From positions 1 through 64,000 of the forward strand of contig DEKX01000038.1 in the NCBI GenBank assembly GCA_002354095.1: a stretch of DNA of 64,000 nucleotides, read 5' to 3'. Shown here piece by piece: positions 1-10,000 of the stretch (the stretch's first letter is position 1; each line of letters begins with the position of its first letter). Under the pieces are notes generated by a model. The model saw nothing but the letters and a program-made list of their open reading frames with translations, was not told the DNA's origin and made no database searches. Position numbers and translations under genes: made by a program. Source of the stretch: Prevotella sp. UBA2711 (lineage in GTDB: Bacteria > Bacteroidota > Bacteroidia > Bacteroidales > Bacteroidaceae).

Positions 1-25
1 TAGGAGGCCGCCACTTTTTAAAATG

Positions 26-60
26 AAGTCCTGTTATCGAAAAAGATAGCAGGACTTCTT
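26..60 (+). terminator. Terminator of the gene upstream of the window
   Basis: A 13-base-pair stem (26-38 with 45-57, one G-T pair) closes a six-base loop and is followed by a T-rich run. It presumably ends a gene that lies before the window. Confidence 0.75.
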
Positions 61-81
61 TGTTTTATGGCTTATTTTTTG

Positions 82-89
82 TACTTTTG
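82..89 (+). promoter_or_regulatory. -7 box for the RluA-family gene
   Basis: TACTTTTG matches the Bacteroidota -7 consensus TAnnTTTG. The start codon lies only 8 bases downstream, so the message is probably leaderless or nearly so. Confidence 0.6.
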
Positions 90-97
90 CAGTTGTT

Positions 98-775
98 ATG
101 CAAGTAGTTTACGAAGATAATCATATTATTATAGTAAATAAGGAGAGTGGAGAAATCGTACAAGGCGACAAGACGGGCGATATCCCACTTTCGGAAATGG
201 TCAAAGCGTATATCAAAGAGAAATATGCCAAACCAGGTGCAGTTTTTCTTGGCGTAGTACATCGTTTAGATCGACCAGTGAGTGGATTGGTTGTTTTTGC
301 CCGTACGTCCAAGGCGCTAAGTCGGTTGAATGATATGTTTCGAAACGGTGAAGTTCATAAAACTTATTGGGCTATTGTGCAGCAGCGTCCAGAACACGAA
401 GAAGGTACGTTGGAGAACTGGTTGGTAAGGAATGAGAAGCAGAACAAGAGTTATGCGTATCAGCGTGAAGTTCCCAATTCAAAGAAAGCTATTTTAAAAT
501 ATAGAATGATAGGACAATCTGAGCGATATTACCTATTGGAAGTCAATCTGTTGACAGGTCGTCATCACCAGATACGATGTCAATTGGCGGCTATGGGTTG
601 TCCTATAAAGGGCGATTTGAAGTATGGGGCCAAGCGAAGTAATCCGGATGGCAGTATCTCGTTGTTGGCTCATCGTGTGGAGTTTATTCATCCAGTTTCC
701 AAGCAGCATATAGTAGTAGAGTCACCTATTCCTGAAGATAATCTATGGCAAAACATTAAATTTTCTGTTAAATAG
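98..775 (+). CDS. RluA-family RNA pseudouridine synthase
   Basis: The 225-residue product isomerises uridine to pseudouridine in ribosomal or transfer RNA. The family signature HRLDRPVSG is present at about residues 55-63, and Asp58 should be the catalytic nucleophile. The motif TGRHHQIRCQLA near residue 155 is the second RluA landmark. There is no N-terminal S4 domain, so it is the short, single-domain type common in Bacteroidota. The gene stands alone between a terminator and the tamB promoter. Its RNA target cannot be read from the sequence. The start fits the promoter and the conserved opening VVYEDNHIIIVNK. Confidence 0.92.
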   Translation: MQVVYEDNHIIIVNKESGEIVQGDKTGDIPLSEMVKAYIKEKYAKPGAVFLGVVHRLDRPVSGLVVFARTSKALSRLNDMFRNGEVHKTYWAIVQQRPEHEEGTLENWLVRNEKQNKSYAYQREVPNSKKAILKYRMIGQSERYYLLEVNLLTGRHHQIRCQLAAMGCPIKGDLKYGAKRSNPDGSISLLAHRVEFIHPVSKQHIVVESPIPEDNLWQNIKFSVK

Positions 776-798
776 TGTCTTATTTCCAAATTTTACCT

Positions 799-806
799 TA
801 TTTTTG
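799..806 (+). promoter_or_regulatory. -7 box for the tamB-tamL operon
   Basis: TATTTTTG fits TAnnTTTG 25 bases before the tamB start. A second, imperfect box (TACTTTG at 812-818) follows closely and could be an alternative. Confidence 0.5.
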
Positions 807-830
807 CATCATACTTTGCGCAGTTAGATT

Positions 831-3800
831 ATGAAGAAAGCATTCTGGTGGATATTGGGCATTTTATTGAGTCCTATTCTGCTTTTTATGATATTGGCAC
901 TTTTGCTTTATTTTCCTCCTGTTCAAAACTGGATGGTAGATAAGGTAGCAGGCATAGCATCAGAAAAGACAGGAATGCATATTTCTGTAGATCATGTAAA
1001 CCTTTCTTTTCCATTGGATTTGGGAATTGACGGCTTTCACATATTGCAACCACCCTCGGATACTATTGCTGATGTAGAACGTTTGGTGGTGGATGTGCAA
1101 TTATTGCCCTTGTTGAAGAATAAGGTCATTATAAACCAATTAGAAGTTAATAACGCAAAGTTTAATACTGCTCAGCTTGTTGATGCAGCTCGTGTGAAAG
1201 GGCAGTTCAAACGATTAGCACTCCAAAGTCGTGGCATAGATCTTGACAAGCAGACAGTTGAGGTCAATGGCGCCCGATTAGAAAATGCAAAAGTGGATAT
1301 TCTCTTGAACGACAGTGTTCCAGAAGATACCACGACTTCAGAAAACAAGTGGAAAATATTGGCTGATAGTCTTACCATTCTCCAATCTGATATAGCTTTG
1401 CATATGCCAGGTGACACGATGAGTGTTCATGCGCATATCGGACACTTGTTGGCGAAGGAAGGAGATGTAAATCTTGAGTCTCAGACATATAAGGTGGCCT
1501 CGTTGGAGTGGAACAATGGTACATTGCAATATGACCAAAATTTCCAACCCCATATTGAAGGATTAGATTATAACCATATTGACCTCACTCGCATTGATAT
1601 TGCTGTAGATTCTATCTATTATCATGATCCAGTGGCTCGGTTGGTGGTACGATCTACCCAATTAAAAGAAAAAAGCGGTCTGCAAGTGATTGATCTTACA
1701 GGATCGATAGCAATGGAAGACGGCAAGTTGAAATTGCCAAAGCTTCGCTTGCAAACGCCCGATTCCGATGTGGATATAGAACTTGACATGCCCCTCTCTC
1801 TGATGGATGCGGTTGATCCAGGTAAGATGCGAATGCGCCTGAATGCCCAGCTTGGGAAGCAAGACCTGCTGCGATTCCTGGGAGGAATGCCGCAATCGTT
1901 TCAACAGCGTTTCCCCAATTATCCAATGAGTGTTAAGGGTTCTGTCAATGGAAATATGGATTATATGGAGTTTGATGGACTTGATGTGTCGTTGCCCACC
2001 GCTTTCCATGCTAAAGCTTCTGGTTTTGTGGCCAATCTTAATGATCCTCACCGACTGCGTGCAAAGGTGGAGTTTGATGCAAAAGGCGAGGAACTGAGTT
2101 TTATATCAGGTATGCTTCCCAAGGATGTACGAATCCCAAGAGGCATTACGACAAAAGGGCTCATTCGTGCTGACGGCTCTCAATATTTCGCAGATGTCGT
2201 CATGTTAGAAGGTAAGGGTGTGGTAAAGGCAAAGGGAAGCCTGAATGCTACAGCTATGCGCTATGCTGCTGACTTGCAGATTCGTGATTTGAATTTACAT
2301 CATTTCCTGCCCAAAGACTCCATCTATACGCTTTCAGCCGATGTCGTTGCAAATGGGCAGGGAACAGACATTTTCTCGCCACGAACCACGTTGCAAGCCA
2401 ATGCAAAAATACTTCATTTGGACTATGGACCATATCACCTGAATGATATAACGGCTACGGCTGATATCCGTGGTGGTCGCGCTCATGCAAAAATAGTAGG
2501 AGATAATCCTTTACTCAGTGGTACCATCGGACTTGATGCCTTGATGCGCAAGAAGAAATTCGATGGCACTATTACGTCAGATGTAGCACAATTAGACCTC
2601 TATCAACTACGGCTGGTTGACAAGCCGTTGAAGATTGGTCTTTGCGGACACTTGGATGTAAGTTCCGACTTAGACAAAACTCATTATATCAGTGGGTTGA
2701 TTTCTGACCTGTCGATTATTGATTCTGCTAAAGTGTATCGTCCTGAGGATGTAGGCATATTGGTTAATCTTCGTGCCGATACCACCTATGTCCGCATTCA
2801 GAGTGGAGACTTTATTGTGAAGGCAGACGCCAGTGGACATTATGAACGGCTGCTCCAGCAACTCACTACACTGAGTGACTCCGCGATGACACAACTCGAC
2901 CAAAAGAAAATTGACCAACCTGCTCTTCGCCGATTGCTTCCTACGATGAAGCTCCATGTGGAGAGTAAGAAGGATAATCCCATTGCTACCCTGTTGAAAA
3001 CTGGCCAGAATGTTGATTTCAAGGATTTGCTCTTCGATATGACGACCTCGCCAGAAACGGGCGTTAACGGCAGAGGATATATTCATTCTTTGGTTTACGA
3101 TGGCACCCGCTTGGATACCATTAACTTCCGACTCACCCAACGCAAGCAGCATTTGAGTTTCGGCGGACAGGTGCGCAACAACAATCGCAATCCCCAGTTT
3201 GTGTTCAATGCCTTGTTTGATGGAGTCCTTCAAGAACGAGGTGCCACAATGGGGGTACGTTATTTTGATTCGAAAGACAAGTTAGGTGCCCGATTGGGAG
3301 CTCAAGCAGAGATGGTGGATAGCGGTATCAATATTCACTTAATACCATCACGTCCGACACTTGGTTATAAGGAGTTTGCTCTCAATAAAGACAATTTCCT
3401 CTTCTTCGGCGCTAACCGAAAAGTGAAGGCCAAGATCGACCTCATAGCTGACGACGGAACAGGTGTGAAGATATATTCCGATGAGAGTGATCCTGAAGCT
3501 CTCCAAGATATTACTATCAGCTTGAATCGATTCAATCTGGACGAAGTAACCTCCGTTTTACCCTATGTTCCTCGTATGACAGGACTCCTGGATGGCGACT
3601 ATCATGTAGTACAGCATGCAGACGGCAAATTATCGATGGTCAGCGATATGGCCGTTCAAAACATGACCTATGAACATAGTCCTATTGGTAATGTAAGCAC
3701 CGAATTGGTTTATCTCCAGAAGGAGAATGATGCCCATGCCGTAGAAGCCCGTTTGTTGCGCGATGACAAAGAGATAGGTCTGCTCAATGGTACCTATTAC

Positions 3801-5459
3801 AATGAAGGCGACGGTGGAATGGATGCCGTGTTGCATCTTACCCGCTTCCCACTTGAACTGGTCAATGGGTTCGTGCCCGATCGGATTGTGGGATTAGAAG
3901 GCTATGGCGAAGGTGATTTGACCATTAAAGGTACGTTAAAGGAACCTCAGGTGGATGGCGAAATATACCTGGACTCTTCCTATTTGGTGAGTGAACCTTA
4001 TGGTATGCGTTTGCGTTTTGATAACGACCCTGTGCGCATAGTGGGCTCTAACCTATTGTTAGAAAATTTCTCACTCTACTCCTATAATGATAATCCGCTG
4101 ACATTAATGGGAGGTATTAATTTTAGTAATCTCAAACGTATCACTGTTGACCTGCGTATGCGAGCCCGTGATTACCAGATTATCAGCGAAAAGGAGAATC
4201 CTAACAGTATAGCCTATGGCAAGGCCTTTGTCAATTTCTTTGGTCGTATGCAAGGCCCGTTGGATAATTTCAGTATGCGTGGCCGTCTTAATGTGTTAGG
4301 TTCCACAGATATGAGCTATATCCTGCGCGACACACCGCTTTCAAACGATAACCGTCTGAACGAACTTGTGAAGTTTACCGACTTCAAAGATACTGTCCAA
4401 GCCGTTGTCAAACGTCCACCATTGACAGGATTCAATATGGACCTGACGGTGGAAGTGTCAAAAGGGGCTCATATTATGGCCTATCTCAATGCTGACCACT
4501 CCAATTATATAGATTTGATGGGAGGCGGTACACTTCGTATGCGTTATACACCAGTGGAGGATCTTCAATTGACAGGTCGTTATACTCTTAGCAATGGCGA
4601 GATGAAGTATTCTCTGCCCGTTATCCCGTTGAAGACCTTTACCATCCAGGATGGCAGTTATATTGAGTTTACAGGAGACGCTATGAATCCCACACTGAAT
4701 ATTTCAGCCACAGAGCGTACCAAGGCATCTGTATCAAATACGGGTGGAGTATCGCGCATGGTAGAGTTTGACTGTGGTGTGCTCATTACGCGTACCTTGA
4801 ATGATATGGGCCTTGAGTTTACACTTGATGCACCCGAGGATATGCAATTACACAGTGAATTGTTAGCTATGGGTAAGGAGCAACGAGGCAAACTCGCCGT
4901 GTCGATGCTGACAACCGGTATGTATCTTGCTGATGGTAATACCAATTCCTTCACCATGAACTCCGCCCTCAGTGCCTTCCTCAATTCCGAAATCAATCAG
5001 ATAACTGGCAATGCCTTGCGCACCCTTGATCTCTCTTTTGGTATGGACAATGCCACCGATGCTTATGGAGCTATGCATACCGACTATTCGTTCAAGTTTG
5101 CCAAGCGTTTTTGGAACAACCGGTTGAAAGTTATTGTAGGCGGAAAGGTATCGTCAGGCGCCGAGATGCAGAATCAGAACAAATCATTCTTCGACAATGT
5201 TACCTTTGAGTATCGTCTCGATAATACAGCTAACAAGTATATTACTCTTTTCTATCAGAACAATGCCTATGACTGGCTTGACGGATATACTCAGAAGTAT
5301 GGCGCAGGTTTCGTATGGCGCCGTACCGTATCGAGTTTCAGCGATCTGATTAACTTCCGCAGTGGAAAAAACAAGATGCCACAGCGTAAACCGAATACTC
5401 AGAATACCCTGAATATTCCGAGAGACACCCTTAAGACCAAAGAAAATGAAACAAAATAA
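831..5459 (+). CDS. tamB: TamB-like translocation and assembly module protein (DUF490)
   Basis: This 1542-residue protein should span the periplasm and deliver lipid or outer-membrane protein substrates together with its TamA-type partner. The N-terminus (residues 4-28) is one hydrophobic anchor, followed by an AsmA-like region and a very long stretch of beta-strand repeats. The C-terminal 400 residues resemble the DUF490/TamB domain. Length is typical for Bacteroidota TamB. The last 14 bases overlap the tamL gene, which implies translational coupling and supports the pairing. The family is assigned from the overall pattern and the neighbour; no catalytic residues are expected. Confidence 0.88.
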   Translation: MKKAFWWILGILLSPILLFMILALLLYFPPVQNWMVDKVAGIASEKTGMHISVDHVNLSFPLDLGIDGFHILQPPSDTIADVERLVVDVQLLPLLKNKVIINQLEVNNAKFNTAQLVDAARVKGQFKRLALQSRGIDLDKQTVEVNGARLENAKVDILLNDSVPEDTTTSENKWKILADSLTILQSDIALHMPGDTMSVHAHIGHLLAKEGDVNLESQTYKVASLEWNNGTLQYDQNFQPHIEGLDYNHIDLTRIDIAVDSIYYHDPVARLVVRSTQLKEKSGLQVIDLTGSIAMEDGKLKLPKLRLQTPDSDVDIELDMPLSLMDAVDPGKMRMRLNAQLGKQDLLRFLGGMPQSFQQRFPNYPMSVKGSVNGNMDYMEFDGLDVSLPTAFHAKASGFVANLNDPHRLRAKVEFDAKGEELSFISGMLPKDVRIPRGITTKGLIRADGSQYFADVVMLEGKGVVKAKGSLNATAMRYAADLQIRDLNLHHFLPKDSIYTLSADVVANGQGTDIFSPRTTLQANAKILHLDYGPYHLNDITATADIRGGRAHAKIVGDNPLLSGTIGLDALMRKKKFDGTITSDVAQLDLYQLRLVDKPLKIGLCGHLDVSSDLDKTHYISGLISDLSIIDSAKVYRPEDVGILVNLRADTTYVRIQSGDFIVKADASGHYERLLQQLTTLSDSAMTQLDQKKIDQPALRRLLPTMKLHVESKKDNPIATLLKTGQNVDFKDLLFDMTTSPETGVNGRGYIHSLVYDGTRLDTINFRLTQRKQHLSFGGQVRNNNRNPQFVFNALFDGVLQERGATMGVRYFDSKDKLGARLGAQAEMVDSGINIHLIPSRPTLGYKEFALNKDNFLFFGANRKVKAKIDLIADDGTGVKIYSDESDPEALQDITISLNRFNLDEVTSVLPYVPRMTGLLDGDYHVVQHADGKLSMVSDMAVQNMTYEHSPIGNVSTELVYLQKENDAHAVEARLLRDDKEIGLLNGTYYNEGDGGMDAVLHLTRFPLELVNGFVPDRIVGLEGYGEGDLTIKGTLKEPQVDGEIYLDSSYLVSEPYGMRLRFDNDPVRIVGSNLLLENFSLYSYNDNPLTLMGGINFSNLKRITVDLRMRARDYQIISEKENPNSIAYGKAFVNFFGRMQGPLDNFSMRGRLNVLGSTDMSYILRDTPLSNDNRLNELVKFTDFKDTVQAVVKRPPLTGFNMDLTVEVSKGAHIMAYLNADHSNYIDLMGGGTLRMRYTPVEDLQLTGRYTLSNGEMKYSLPVIPLKTFTIQDGSYIEFTGDAMNPTLNISATERTKASVSNTGGVSRMVEFDCGVLITRTLNDMGLEFTLDAPEDMQLHSELLAMGKEQRGKLAVSMLTTGMYLADGNTNSFTMNSALSAFLNSEINQITGNALRTLDLSFGMDNATDAYGAMHTDYSFKFAKRFWNNRLKVIVGGKVSSGAEMQNQNKSFFDNVTFEYRLDNTANKYITLFYQNNAYDWLDGYTQKYGAGFVWRRTVSSFSDLINFRSGKNKMPQRKPNTQNTLNIPRDTLKTKENETK

Positions 5460-7785
5460 TATCCTCCTTTGCCTGTGTGTCGTCCTGCTTTCCGCGTGCA
5501 GCATGACCAAGAATATCCCTGAAGATGATCAACTCTTCACGGGACTTACAAAGATTACTTACGATGACTACGAAAAGAACGATAATTTCATCTCAGCTCA
5601 AGAGGAGGTGGAGGCTGCTCTGGCTACAGCCCCTAACGGTGCCATCTTCGGTAGCAGTTATTATCGCATGCCTTTCTCCATAGGTCTCTCAATATGGAAT
5701 ACCTATTCCCATAAGGACAGCAAATTTGCCAAATGGATGACTAAGACCTTTGGCAAGAAACCCGTCCTCATGTCGTGGGTAAATCCTGATTTGCGCACCT
5801 CTGTGGCACAGAGCGTGTTGCACAATCACGGATATTTTCATGGTAGGGTAGAGCACGAGGTGGTCCCTCAGAAAAATCCTAAGGCTGCCAAGATAGGATA
5901 TCATGTTCATCTCGGTCATCTCTTTACCCTCGATAGTATTGAGTATCTGGGCTTTCCTCTGGCTGCTGACACCTTGATTCGTGCGACTGACAACGAACGT
6001 CTGCTGCATCGTGGCGACCCCTTCGTTGTAGCCCGTCTCGATGCTGAGCGAAGTCGAATCAGTACGCTCTTGCGCAACAATGGTTTCTATTATTATCAAC
6101 CCAACTATGCATCCTATTTGGCTGACACCTTTGCTGTAGAAGGCAAAGCACAATTACGCTTCCAGTTGGCGCAGGATGTTCCTCAGCAAGCCCGTCATCC
6201 TTGGTATATCGGTCGCATTAATATCAATATGCGCAAATCGTTCCAAGAACAGTACACCGACTCTACCGTGCGCCGTTTCTTCACGGTGCGTTATCATGGT
6301 AAGCGTCCGCCTCTTCGTCCCCGTGTCATTATGGCCGACCTAAAGGTGCGCCCTCGTCAGGCATACAGTTACGACAATTATCTGGAGTCTGTCAGTAAGT
6401 TGAATGCAATGGGGCTCTTCTCAATGGTCGATTTTGCTTTCACCCCTCGCGACACTACTGCCAACTGCGATACGCTCGACCTTACCATTAACTGTACATT
6501 CGAGAAGCCGTGGGATACCTATATCGAAACCAACTTCAACGCACGTACCATTGGGCGTATGGGCCCAGAGCTCCGTCTGGGTGTCACCCGTCGCAATGCT
6601 TTCCGTGGTGGTGAGAAGATTGATGTTAATGTGCATGGCTCCTACGAGTGGTCAACCAATAGTGGTTCGTCTATGAATAATTACGAATACGGTATCGATG
6701 CATCTATCGAATTCCCACGTATCATAGCTCCCTTCTTTGGTGGCAATCGTGTGCGTCGCGACAGTCAGGGGCGTCGCATCCGCCGTCGCCGCTTCTTCAG
6801 CACCCCAGTCACCCTTGCCAAAGCCTCTACCAATATCATCTATCGTCCAGGCTATTACAAAATGCATGTGGCAAGTGGCGAGTGGACCTATCGTTGGCAG
6901 ACATCAGCCCAGAGTCGTCACGAATTCTCTCCGCTCACCCTGAAGTATCAGTTTATGAACAGCCGTACCGCAGCCTTTGACTCTATCCAGAAAGCCAATC
7001 CTTACCTCACCGTTTCGATGCATGATTATTTCATTCCTCAGATGCGCTATACCTATATCTATCAGAGTGCTGCTGGAACGTTGCATCCCGTACGTTGGGA
7101 GACCACCGTTGCAGAGTCAGGCAATTTCACCTCCTTGGCGATGATGATAGGTGGTAAGAAATGGAACGAGAAGGATAAAACGCTCTTTAAGAATCCCTAT
7201 TCGCAATTCCTGAAAATCGAGACCGATTTCACCAAGACGTGGAATCTTGATTCCCATTCTCAACTGGTGGCTCATGTCAATGGCGGCATTGTGTGGAGTT
7301 ATGGTAATAGTGACTGGGTGCCTAATTCTGAACTCTTCTATGCGGGTGGTGCCAACAGTATCCGTGCCTTCCCTGTCCGAGGCATTGGTCCTGGCAGCTT
7401 TGCAGGCTTCTCGGATAAGGCTATGTCGTATATCTTTCAGAATGGTGACTTGAAGTTCGTGGGTAATTTGGAATATCGTCGCCGACTCTTTGGCAGTTTG
7501 CAGGGCGCCGTATTCTTGGATGTGGGTAATGTTTGGAATATCCGTGAACGTGCTGATAACGAAGGCAAGCCCCTCGGCACCAAGTTTAAGTTGAAGAATG
7601 CTTTCCGTGAAATGGCTGTCGGAACAGGTATCGGTATCCGTTACGACCTCGGTTTCCTTGTGCTCCGTTTAGATTGGGGAATTGGCCTGCACGTTCCTTA
7701 TACTACGGAAAAGAGCGGTTTCTTCAATGCCGATGGTTTCAAGAAGAATCAGACCCTCCACTTTGCTATCGGTTATCCGTTCTGA
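5446..7785 (+). CDS. tamL: TamL-type lipidated outer-membrane BamA/TamA-family protein
   Basis: The 779-residue product is an Omp85-superfamily barrel. The start reads MKQNNILLCLCVVLLSACS, a lipoprotein signal with a LSAC lipobox, so Cys18 is probably acylated. POTRA-like sequence follows (about residues 90-330), then a barrel that ends in the aromatic FAIGYPF typical of outer-membrane proteins. A lipidated TamA paralogue encoded directly after tamB is the known Bacteroidota arrangement, called TamL. It should work with TamB in envelope biogenesis. The start codon lies inside the end of tamB in another frame. Confidence 0.88.
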   Translation: MKQNNILLCLCVVLLSACSMTKNIPEDDQLFTGLTKITYDDYEKNDNFISAQEEVEAALATAPNGAIFGSSYYRMPFSIGLSIWNTYSHKDSKFAKWMTKTFGKKPVLMSWVNPDLRTSVAQSVLHNHGYFHGRVEHEVVPQKNPKAAKIGYHVHLGHLFTLDSIEYLGFPLAADTLIRATDNERLLHRGDPFVVARLDAERSRISTLLRNNGFYYYQPNYASYLADTFAVEGKAQLRFQLAQDVPQQARHPWYIGRININMRKSFQEQYTDSTVRRFFTVRYHGKRPPLRPRVIMADLKVRPRQAYSYDNYLESVSKLNAMGLFSMVDFAFTPRDTTANCDTLDLTINCTFEKPWDTYIETNFNARTIGRMGPELRLGVTRRNAFRGGEKIDVNVHGSYEWSTNSGSSMNNYEYGIDASIEFPRIIAPFFGGNRVRRDSQGRRIRRRRFFSTPVTLAKASTNIIYRPGYYKMHVASGEWTYRWQTSAQSRHEFSPLTLKYQFMNSRTAAFDSIQKANPYLTVSMHDYFIPQMRYTYIYQSAAGTLHPVRWETTVAESGNFTSLAMMIGGKKWNEKDKTLFKNPYSQFLKIETDFTKTWNLDSHSQLVAHVNGGIVWSYGNSDWVPNSELFYAGGANSIRAFPVRGIGPGSFAGFSDKAMSYIFQNGDLKFVGNLEYRRRLFGSLQGAVFLDVGNVWNIRERADNEGKPLGTKFKLKNAFREMAVGTGIGIRYDLGFLVLRLDWGIGLHVPYTTEKSGFFNADGFKKNQTLHFAIGYPF

Positions 7786-7824
7786 TGTGTTAATAGTTGG
7801 GTAAACTATTTAAAACTCTTTAAA

Positions 7825-7841
7825 AACTAAACCTTTTAGTT
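7825..7841 (+). promoter_or_regulatory. Candidate BlaI-type operator, palindrome
   Basis: AACTAAA and TTTAGTT form a 7-base inverted repeat with a 3-base spacer, just upstream of the -7 box of the blaI-like gene. The segment 7830-7842 recurs perfectly inverted at 7915-7927, directly before the start codon. That makes it a plausible self-regulatory operator; binding is inferred. Confidence 0.45.
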
Positions 7842-7862
7842 GTATATAACGAAAATTTTTAG

Positions 7863-7870
7863 TTACTTTG
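7863..7870 (+). promoter_or_regulatory. -7 box for the blaI-blaR-like operon
   Basis: TTACTTTG is one base off TAnnTTTG and lies between the two operator-like repeats, 58 bases before the start codon. Confidence 0.5.
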
Positions 7871-7914
7871 CTTCCAGATATTGATTATTGACGCAAATAA
7901 CGAGTTTAAACCAA

Positions 7915-7927
7915 CAACTAAAAGGTT
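7915..7927 (+). promoter_or_regulatory. Second operator-like arm before the blaI-like start
   Basis: CAACTAAAAGGTT is the exact reverse complement of 7830-7842. The two copies flank the promoter and could be bound together or pair in the transcript. The AAGG inside it may also serve for ribosome binding. Confidence 0.4.
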
Positions 7928-8290
7928 ATGAAGAAACTGACTAACAAGGAAAAGGAAATCATGGACTTGTATTGGAAGTACGGTCCCATGTTCGTTCGCG
8001 AATTGCAGGAGCATTACGACGAGCCGCGTCCTCACTTCAATACGCTTTCCACCATTGTGCGTATTTTGGAACGCGAGGGATTTCTGGATCATAAGCAGTT
8101 CGGCAATACCTACCAGTACTTTCCGCTAATAACGGAGGCTGAGTATGGCAGGAAGTCGATTGCAGGCATCATCAAGAACTACTTTGGCGACTCCTATCTC
8201 TCTGCTGTATCCTCGTTTGTCAAGGAAGAGAAAATCAGCGTTGACGAACTGCGCAAACTCATCAACGAAATAGAAAACCAACAATCCTAA
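7928..8290 (+). CDS. BlaI/MecI/CopY-family transcriptional repressor
   Basis: The 120-residue protein is a small winged-helix repressor of the BlaI/MecI family. The N-terminal KLTNKEKEIMDLYWKYGPMF and the recognition segment NTLSTIVRILEREGFLDH are typical. It should dimerise through the C-terminal helices and be inactivated by cleavage when the peptidase encoded 7 bases downstream is activated. This pairing with a BlaR1-type protein is the usual one. The target is probably this operon itself, given the inverted repeats around the promoter. The inducing signal is not known and need not be a beta-lactam in this group. Confidence 0.9.
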   Translation: MKKLTNKEKEIMDLYWKYGPMFVRELQEHYDEPRPHFNTLSTIVRILEREGFLDHKQFGNTYQYFPLITEAEYGRKSIAGIIKNYFGDSYLSAVSSFVKEEKISVDELRKLINEIENQQS

Positions 8291-8297
8291 GACATTT

Positions 8298-9983
8298 ATG
8301 ACCGACTTTCTGATATACGACCTCAAGGTGGCGGTGCTCATCATCGTATTCTACATGTTCTACCGCTTGATGCTCGCTCGCGAGACATTCCACCGTGTCA
8401 ACCGCATCGTGCTACTTGCCACAGCAGTGCTGTCCTTCGTATTGCCTCTCTGTGTCATCACGATGCACGAAACGGTGACCATGCAAACCGTTCCTACGGT
8501 TGAGGTGGGCGATATGCAGATGCAGGTTGTGGCAGACGAAGAGGTGCCTTTGTGGCAATCCATCCTGCCCGTCTTATATATAATAGGTGTGGCGGCCGTC
8601 GTGATGCATACCGTCTGGTCTATCCTGAAAGTCGTGTCACTCATTAAACATTGCGAACAGCATCCATTGGATGATGGTATCACTCTCTGTGTGACCGGTA
8701 ACGCCGAGGTGGCTCCATTCAGTTGGATGCGCTATATCGTGATGAATCGCAGCGACTATGAGGCACAAAATGATGCCATACTCGCACATGAACGCGGACA
8801 CATCCGTCTCCGACACTCGTATGATGTGCTCCTCGTTGACCTTCTCACCGCCCTCCAATGGTTCAATCCAGCCATGTGGATGCTGCGCCAAGACTTGCGC
8901 GCTATCCACGAATACGAGGCGGACGGTGCAGTACTCTCTCAAGGGATTAACGTGCGTCAATATCAATATCTGTTAATCTCGAAAGCCGCAAGCATTGGCG
9001 GGTACTCCATTGCCAACGGTATCAGTCACAGTACCCTCAAAAATCGTATTCATATGATGTTACATAAGAAATCCTCCAACAGCCATCTTTTAAAACTGTT
9101 AGCACTTGTACCCATCGTGGGTATTACTCTTGCTATCAATGCAGAAAAAGTACAGGATATTGTTTATACTCCTGCCAACAATGTTCCAGACGCGGTGACA
9201 ACAGCTACCGAACAAGCCCCCGCAGTTCAAGAAGACACGAAGATTTACACCGTTCGTGGTGTCGTGAAAGATAAAGAGAAGAAAGACCCCATCGTGGGAG
9301 CCGTTATCAGAATCAATGGCTCTAAAAAGGGTACCGTGACCGACAGGAATGGCGAGTTCTCACTGAAAGCGAAGAAAGGCGATCGGATAGAGGTGATGTA
9401 TGTGGGCTATGCCAGTGGATCAATTGTTATCAACGATCCGCAAACCAAGTATGACCTTCGGTTGCAAAAAGACGGTAGCGATGCAGCCAACACCAATGAC
9501 AAGACGTTCGATGTCGTTGAGCAGATGCCAGAATTCCCAGGTGGACAGATAGCCATGCTCAACTTCTTAAGCAAGAACATTCGTTATCCCGAGGCTGCCC
9601 ATAAAGCAGGCATCCAGGGAAGAGTCGTAGCAACCTTTGTCGTTGAGAAAGACGGCAGCATCTCGAATGCTAAAGTCATGAGAAGCATCGACCCCTTATT
9701 GGATGCCGAGGCGCTGCGCGTCATCAACTCCATGCCCAACTGGATTCCTGGCAAACAAGATGGCAAACCCGTAGCAGTGAAATACACCGTTCCTGTTTCG
9801 TTCAAACTCGATGGTCCGACGAAGACTCCTGAAGAGAAATACATCCTGGAGATTGACGGCAAGGAAGTTGACAATTCCGAAATAGCCAACATTCCATCTG
9901 GTACTATTGCCAATATGGAGATTGTGAAAGGTGAGAACGGTCAACCCAAACGTATCAAGATTACAACAAAGAAAAAGCAATAA
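8298..9983 (+). CDS. BlaR1-type M56 metallopeptidase with CarboxypepD_reg-like and TonB C-terminal domains
   Basis: This 561-residue membrane protein has hydrophobic segments near residues 8-25, 35-55, 88-110 and 265-285. The zinc-peptidase motif HERGH is at 164-168, followed by the EYEADGA motif in which a Glu is expected to be the third ligand. The extracytoplasmic part holds a carboxypeptidase-regulatory-like beta domain (about 317-395) and a TonB C-terminal domain (about 408-500, EFPGGQ...YPEAAHKAGIQGRV). A sensor-peptidase fused to a TonB-like domain is a Bacteroidota variant of BlaR1. It should cleave the adjacent BlaI-like repressor. Whether the TonB part transduces energy or senses a signal is open. 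Confidence 0.88.
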   Translation: MTDFLIYDLKVAVLIIVFYMFYRLMLARETFHRVNRIVLLATAVLSFVLPLCVITMHETVTMQTVPTVEVGDMQMQVVADEEVPLWQSILPVLYIIGVAAVVMHTVWSILKVVSLIKHCEQHPLDDGITLCVTGNAEVAPFSWMRYIVMNRSDYEAQNDAILAHERGHIRLRHSYDVLLVDLLTALQWFNPAMWMLRQDLRAIHEYEADGAVLSQGINVRQYQYLLISKAASIGGYSIANGISHSTLKNRIHMMLHKKSSNSHLLKLLALVPIVGITLAINAEKVQDIVYTPANNVPDAVTTATEQAPAVQEDTKIYTVRGVVKDKEKKDPIVGAVIRINGSKKGTVTDRNGEFSLKAKKGDRIEVMYVGYASGSIVINDPQTKYDLRLQKDGSDAANTNDKTFDVVEQMPEFPGGQIAMLNFLSKNIRYPEAAHKAGIQGRVVATFVVEKDGSISNAKVMRSIDPLLDAEALRVINSMPNWIPGKQDGKPVAVKYTVPVSFKLDGPTKTPEEKYILEIDGKEVDNSEIANIPSGTIANMEIVKGENGQPKRIKITTKKKQ

Positions 9984-10000
9984 CACTCTCTCGATTGATC

